Origin: Nocardia aurantia
Lineage (GTDB): Bacteria > Actinomycetota > Actinomycetes > Mycobacteriales > Mycobacteriaceae
Direction: 5' to 3'
Assembly: GCF_009604425.1 (NCBI RefSeq)
Contig: NZ_WEGI01000007.1
Span: 248,001 to 312,000, forward strand
Length of the DNA stretch: 64,000 nt
The translations under genes were made by a program, and so were the position numbers. The notes beneath the pieces are model-generated. The model had not been told where the DNA came from. It saw nothing but the letters and a program-made list of their open reading frames with translations, and did no database searches. How positions within the stretch are numbered: position 1 is the stretch's first letter; each line of letters opens with the position of its first letter. Of this stretch, positions 60,649 to 64,000 are shown piece by piece.

Positions 60649-61313
60649 GGTGTGAGCAGGAAACCGACGCCGCGCACGGTCTCGATCAGCGGCGGTGCGC
60701 CGAGCTTGCGGCGCAGCTGCACGATCACCGCGTCGACCACATTGGAGGCCGGTTCGGCCATTTCGTCCCAGCAGCATTCGATCAGTTCGGTGCGCGTCAC
60801 GGTGACACCCGCCCGGTCCGCCAGCAGCTCCAGCACCCCGAACTCCTTGGGGGTCAGGGTCAGCAGGATGCCGGCGCGCTGGACGCGCCGCCGCGCCCGG
60901 TCCACGACCAGATCGCCGACCCGGGTCTGCGCGGCGGCGGGCCGGTCCCGGCGCCGGCACAGCGCCCGTACCCGCGCGGTCAGCTCGTCCAGCGCGAACG
61001 GTTTGATCAGGTAGTCGTCCGCGCCGTCGGCGAATCCGTCGAGCCGGTCGGCCAGGGTGTCGCGGGCGGTGAGGATCAGGACCGGGGTGCGGCCGCCGGC
61101 CGCCCGGTGCGCGCGGATCAGGTCGAGCCCGTCACCGTCGGGCAGGCCACGGTCGACCACCAGGCAGTCGTAGTCGTTGACGCTCGCCTTCAGGTCCGCG
61201 GCGGCCAGATCGGCCGCCGCGTCGACCGCGAAACCCGCGCCGCGCAACCCGGCCACCACCTCGGCGCTGAGCTCGGGATCGTCCTCGCACACCAGAATCC
61301 GCATCCCACTCAT
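60645..61313 (-). CDS. OmpR/PhoB-type response regulator
   Basis: A 222-residue two-component regulator. The receiver domain has the acidic pocket VCEDDPEL, the phospho-Asp in CLVVDRGLPDGDGLDL, and the Lys in DYLIKPF. The C-terminal winged helix has LTPKEFGVLELLAD and ends VRGVGFLL. The ATG at 61313 overlaps the DUF1501 stop (ATGA); ATG at 61304 would drop three residues. It is coupled to the histidine kinase gene after it, making a complete system. Confidence 0.93.
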   Translation of the reverse strand: MSGMRILVCEDDPELSAEVVAGLRGAGFAVDAAADLAAADLKASVNDYDCLVVDRGLPDGDGLDLIRAHRAAGGRTPVLILTARDTLADRLDGFADGADDYLIKPFALDELTARVRALCRRRDRPAAAQTRVGDLVVDRARRRVQRAGILLTLTPKEFGVLELLADRAGVTVTRTELIECCWDEMAEPASNVVDAVIVQLRRKLGAPPLIETVRGVGFLLTP

Positions 61314-62557
61314 TTCAGCACAGGCAGCACACCGGGGATCGGCCGTGGCGAACCGGCCAGCACCTCCGACGCCGGCACGCCGAGCCACGTCTCCGCAAGC
61401 GTCGCCTGGAATTCCGCCATCGGCACGGTGGCGATCACGTTGTCGTCGGCGTCGAGCCGGCGCAGCGACGGCGGCTCGCCGACCAGCCCGGCGACGGTCG
61501 GCCCGAGCAGCAGGGCGGTCCCGGCGGCGCCGTGGTCGAGGCCGTATCCGTCGTTCTCCGGTACCCGGCGGCCGAATTCGCTGTGCGCGGCGATCAGCAC
61601 CCGGTCGGCGAGGCCGCGGCGGGCCAGGTCGTCGCGGAATGTGCCCACCGCGGCATCGAATTCGGCCATGAGCGCGGTGAACCGGTCCGGATGGCCGGTG
61701 TGCGTGTCGAAGTCGGCGTCCATCGGCACGTGAACGATCCGCACCCCGAGCCGCTCGTCCGCCAGTAGCTGTGCGGCCAGGCACAATTGGGCGCCCAGAC
61801 CGGTGTCCGGATAGCCCGGCCACTCCGGCGGCAGCCCGTCCGTCGCGTCCGAGAACCGCAGTGCGGTGGCCGTGCCCGCGCGAGCCGCCGCCAGCAGCGG
61901 GCCGTCCGCGCGATCCGGCCGCGACAGTGCGCGGTGCGCGGCCAGCCACGCCTCGGTCAGCTCGTCGTCCTCGTCGAAAGCCGGGAATCTGCCGTAGTTC
62001 CCGGGATCCACCGACAGCGTCGTCACCCGCTCGGCGGCCAGCGCCGGGGTCGCGCCGAGCCCGAGCGAGACGCCGGCGGCCGGCGCGTGCGGATCGCCGA
62101 GTACGTCGCAGAGGCGGCCGAGAAATCCGGTGTCCGGCCGCGACCGGCCGTCCGGATCGCCGGTCTGCCAGCGGTTCATCATCTCGAAATGCGACAGGTC
62201 CGGTGCGGCGACACCGACTCCCGCGACCACCGTCGCGCCGAGCAGCGCCACCCGGGTGAGCGCGGGGTGGTAGCCCCAATGCCCGTCGATGGCGTGCAGT
62301 TGCCCGGCCGGGATCGCGGTGTTCGGCCGCAGCCGCCGATAGTCGGGGTCCCCGATCGGCGCCACCATCGACAATCCGTCACAGCCACCGGCCATTTCGA
62401 TCACCACCAGCCGCCGCTGCGGCACCGGCCCGGGGCGCAGCACCGGCCGCCGCCACCCCTTCCGCGCGCACGCCCCGAATACCCCGGTGGCGCCGAGCAC
62501 TCCGGCCGCGGCACCGGCCCGCAGCACCTTACGGCGCTCCACCGTCGTTCGATTCAT
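61310..62557 (-). CDS. DUF1501-family protein, probable Tat substrate
   Basis: A 415-residue secreted protein of the DUF1501 family (alkaline-phosphatase-like fold). A twin-arginine leader VERRKVLRAGAAAGVLGATG at residues 6-25 is followed by FGAC, which may be a lipobox. The body has MAGGCDGLSMV, PDLSHFEMMNRWQTG and the late DTHTGHPDRF with several conserved His/Asp. It nearly always pairs with a DUF1800 protein, as here, with 193 bases between. Such pairs are linked to the handling of secreted polymers or to unknown cell-surface work; the function is unproven. Confidence 0.88.
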   Translation of the reverse strand: MNRTTVERRKVLRAGAAAGVLGATGVFGACARKGWRRPVLRPGPVPQRRLVVIEMAGGCDGLSMVAPIGDPDYRRLRPNTAIPAGQLHAIDGHWGYHPALTRVALLGATVVAGVGVAAPDLSHFEMMNRWQTGDPDGRSRPDTGFLGRLCDVLGDPHAPAAGVSLGLGATPALAAERVTTLSVDPGNYGRFPAFDEDDELTEAWLAAHRALSRPDRADGPLLAAARAGTATALRFSDATDGLPPEWPGYPDTGLGAQLCLAAQLLADERLGVRIVHVPMDADFDTHTGHPDRFTALMAEFDAAVGTFRDDLARRGLADRVLIAAHSEFGRRVPENDGYGLDHGAAGTALLLGPTVAGLVGEPPSLRRLDADDNVIATVPMAEFQATLAETWLGVPASEVLAGSPRPIPGVLPVLK

Positions 62558-62750
62558 GGTCGTCCGTCACTTCCCGTGTCGTGGAATCGTTGTGGGGCAG
62601 GGGTGGCGGGCACCGCCGGAATCCGGTGCCCGCCCGGCCGTCGAGGGGATCGGCCGTGAGTGGTCGCGCGTCACATGTCGGGCAGCAGCGGCGACGGTCC
62701 GCGCCCGGCACCGGAGTACCGCCGGGCACGCGGGTAAGACCGTCGCTCAC

Positions 62751-63974
62751 TCATGCGAGCGCGAATTCCGGTGAAGCCAGGATCAGCGCGAGCACCACCG
62801 CGGACCGCCGCAGCGGATCCCGGTCGCGCAACCGCGCGTGGAGTTCCCGCGCGGCGGAAACCGTTGTCTCGGAAGGTTGATAGAGCCCGGCGCGGGCGAA
62901 GGCGGCGGCCACGGGATCCGCGGCCCCGGCGATCTCCGGCAGTGCCGGGGCCCGCACCGCGAGCGCGGACCGGGCCAGCGCGCGACTCGGCGCCAGCCAC
63001 TGCGGACCGGCCGGCCACCCGGCCACGCTCGGCGGCGCGAACGGCACCTGCCCCAGCGCGACGAGAGTGTCGTAAGCCGTTGCCGCGTCGTCGATTCCGC
63101 AGGCGGCGAGGGCGGCGACCACCCATTCGATCGGATACCGCGGCCGGGTCCCGCGCGCCGCCGGAAACGAGTCGTCGCGCAGGATCGCCGAAACCAGCGG
63201 CGCGATCTCGAGATTCGCGCCCCGGAACACCAGCGCCAGTTCGTCGAGCCGTTGCGGCGACGGATCGGTCCCGAGGAAGAACCGATGCAGCGCCCCCGCC
63301 ACGAACCGCGCGCACGCCGGATGCTCACAGATCGCGTCGATCACATCCCGAGCACCGGACACCAACCGCCCGAACATGATTCCCGGCAGCACCGCCGCGG
63401 CCTGACGATCGAACCGGACTTCCAGATTCTCGCCGACACTCCACCCCGCCAGCGCGGTCGCCGCCGCCCGCACCTCGGCCTGCGTGTAGTTGCCCCGCCC
63501 GAGCGCGAACAGCTCCATCAGCTCCCGCCCGTAATTCTCGTTGGGCGCCGTCGCCTCCGACCCGTCCCCGTCGAGATACCGCAACATCGCCGCATCGACG
63601 GTGACCGCGTCGAGCAGGGTCCGGAAGTTCCCCAGCGCGTGCCGCCGCAACAGCAGATGCTGATCCCACATCAACTGCCAGGAATCGACCTTCTCGTGAC
63701 TGGAGGTCAGATGAGCGTGCCAGAACCACACCATCTTCTCGTGCACCCCCGCCCCCGGATGCCGCATCGCCCGCATCCACTCCGCCAGCGGCCCGGCACC
63801 GTCGTCCTCCGACTCCTCGTCGAACCGCGGCAGCCCGGGCGTCACCGCCGGCGCCGCCAGCACGGCCCCCACCACCCCCTCCACATCCTGCCCCACCCGC
63901 GACTCGACGTCCCCGGGAAACGGCCCGAAGGTGGTGCGCCGCAAGATATGTGCGATCGTCCCGCGTTCCTCCAT
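62751..63974 (-). CDS. DUF1800-family protein
   Basis: A 407-residue protein of the DUF1800 family. It begins with the family start HILRRTTFGPFPGDVESRVGQ, has RYLDGDGSEATAPNENYGRELMELFALG in the middle, and ends in LRRSAVVLALILASPEF. It has no obvious signal peptide in its first residues and is mostly alpha-helical. It is the first gene of the run that leads to DUF1501, the response regulator and the kinase. The start at 63974 is near the window end; the upstream 26 bases show no alternative. Confidence 0.87.
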   Translation of the reverse strand: MEERGTIAHILRRTTFGPFPGDVESRVGQDVEGVVGAVLAAPAVTPGLPRFDEESEDDGAGPLAEWMRAMRHPGAGVHEKMVWFWHAHLTSSHEKVDSWQLMWDQHLLLRRHALGNFRTLLDAVTVDAAMLRYLDGDGSEATAPNENYGRELMELFALGRGNYTQAEVRAAATALAGWSVGENLEVRFDRQAAAVLPGIMFGRLVSGARDVIDAICEHPACARFVAGALHRFFLGTDPSPQRLDELALVFRGANLEIAPLVSAILRDDSFPAARGTRPRYPIEWVVAALAACGIDDAATAYDTLVALGQVPFAPPSVAGWPAGPQWLAPSRALARSALAVRAPALPEIAGAADPVAAAFARAGLYQPSETTVSAARELHARLRDRDPLRRSAVVLALILASPEFALA

Positions 63975-64000
63975 GCCGCAAACGATCGCAGGGGGCGAGT

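Overview
The window is high-GC actinobacterial DNA. Gene content and order point to Nocardiaceae, most likely Nocardia. Evidence is a complete Pup-proteasome block, two F420/PPOX-type enzymes, a deazaflavin-dependent nitroreductase, an NRPS start, and long stretches that follow the Mycobacterium tuberculosis order cobN-cobG-cobH-cobIJ...cobK-cobL-Rv2073c-Rv2074 and pepE-Rv2090-Rv2091c-helY-tatC-tatA-pafC-pafB-pafA...prcA-prcB-pup. Genus and synteny are judged from remembered families, not from a search. No rRNA, tRNA, CRISPR array, transposase or phage gene was recognised.

Region by region: 1-7.4 kb holds the start of an NRPS gene, lnt, an amidohydrolase, fxsA, a TauE/SafE permease and a TetR regulator. 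7.4-10.8 kb has a tldD/tldE-like protease pair and a small unknown gene. 10.8-17.1 kb is an accessory stretch of small regulator-target pairs: a double-Lrp regulator with an FAD monooxygenase, a deazaflavin nitroreductase with a TetR, an XRE regulator with a second methionine aminopeptidase, and a PPOX enzyme. Several of these have clear palindromic operators. 17.1-34.6 kb is the aerobic cobalamin region: cobN behind a B12 riboswitch, cobG, cobH, cobIJ, cobK and cobL. It is interrupted by a TetR/methyltransferase pair, an AsnC/dimethylargininase-like pair, a PadR regulator and a secreted membrane protein that sits where mycobacteria have cobM. 34.7-50.3 kb is the conserved pepQ - 5'-3' exonuclease - DUF4333 - helY - tatC - tatA - panE-like - pafC - pafB - pafA - prcA - prcB - pup block. 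50.4-64 kb has a 5'-truncated LysR gene, a two-part cation:proton antiporter, a branched-chain amino-acid-type binding lipoprotein, a large GT-C-like membrane protein, a MerR/membrane protein/ABA4-like set, and a DUF1800 - DUF1501 - response regulator - histidine kinase operon.

How the genes work together: the cob genes build and insert cobalt into the corrin ring, with cobN under riboswitch control. pafA ligates Pup to proteins degraded by PrcA/PrcB, and PafB/PafC are DNA-damage-linked WYL regulators. TatA/TatC export folded proteins, possibly including the DUF1501 protein, which has a twin-arginine leader.

The most unusual aspects are: (i) six unrelated tandem repeats in about 23 kb (66, 43, 29, 27, 33 and 18 bp units), three of them in convergent gene junctions; (ii) a broken gene order just upstream of pup, where dop is absent and a LysR gene has lost its 5' end; (iii) loss of cobM from its usual place, and an apparent CTG start for cobK; (iv) several regulator genes with compact, readable palindromic operators.
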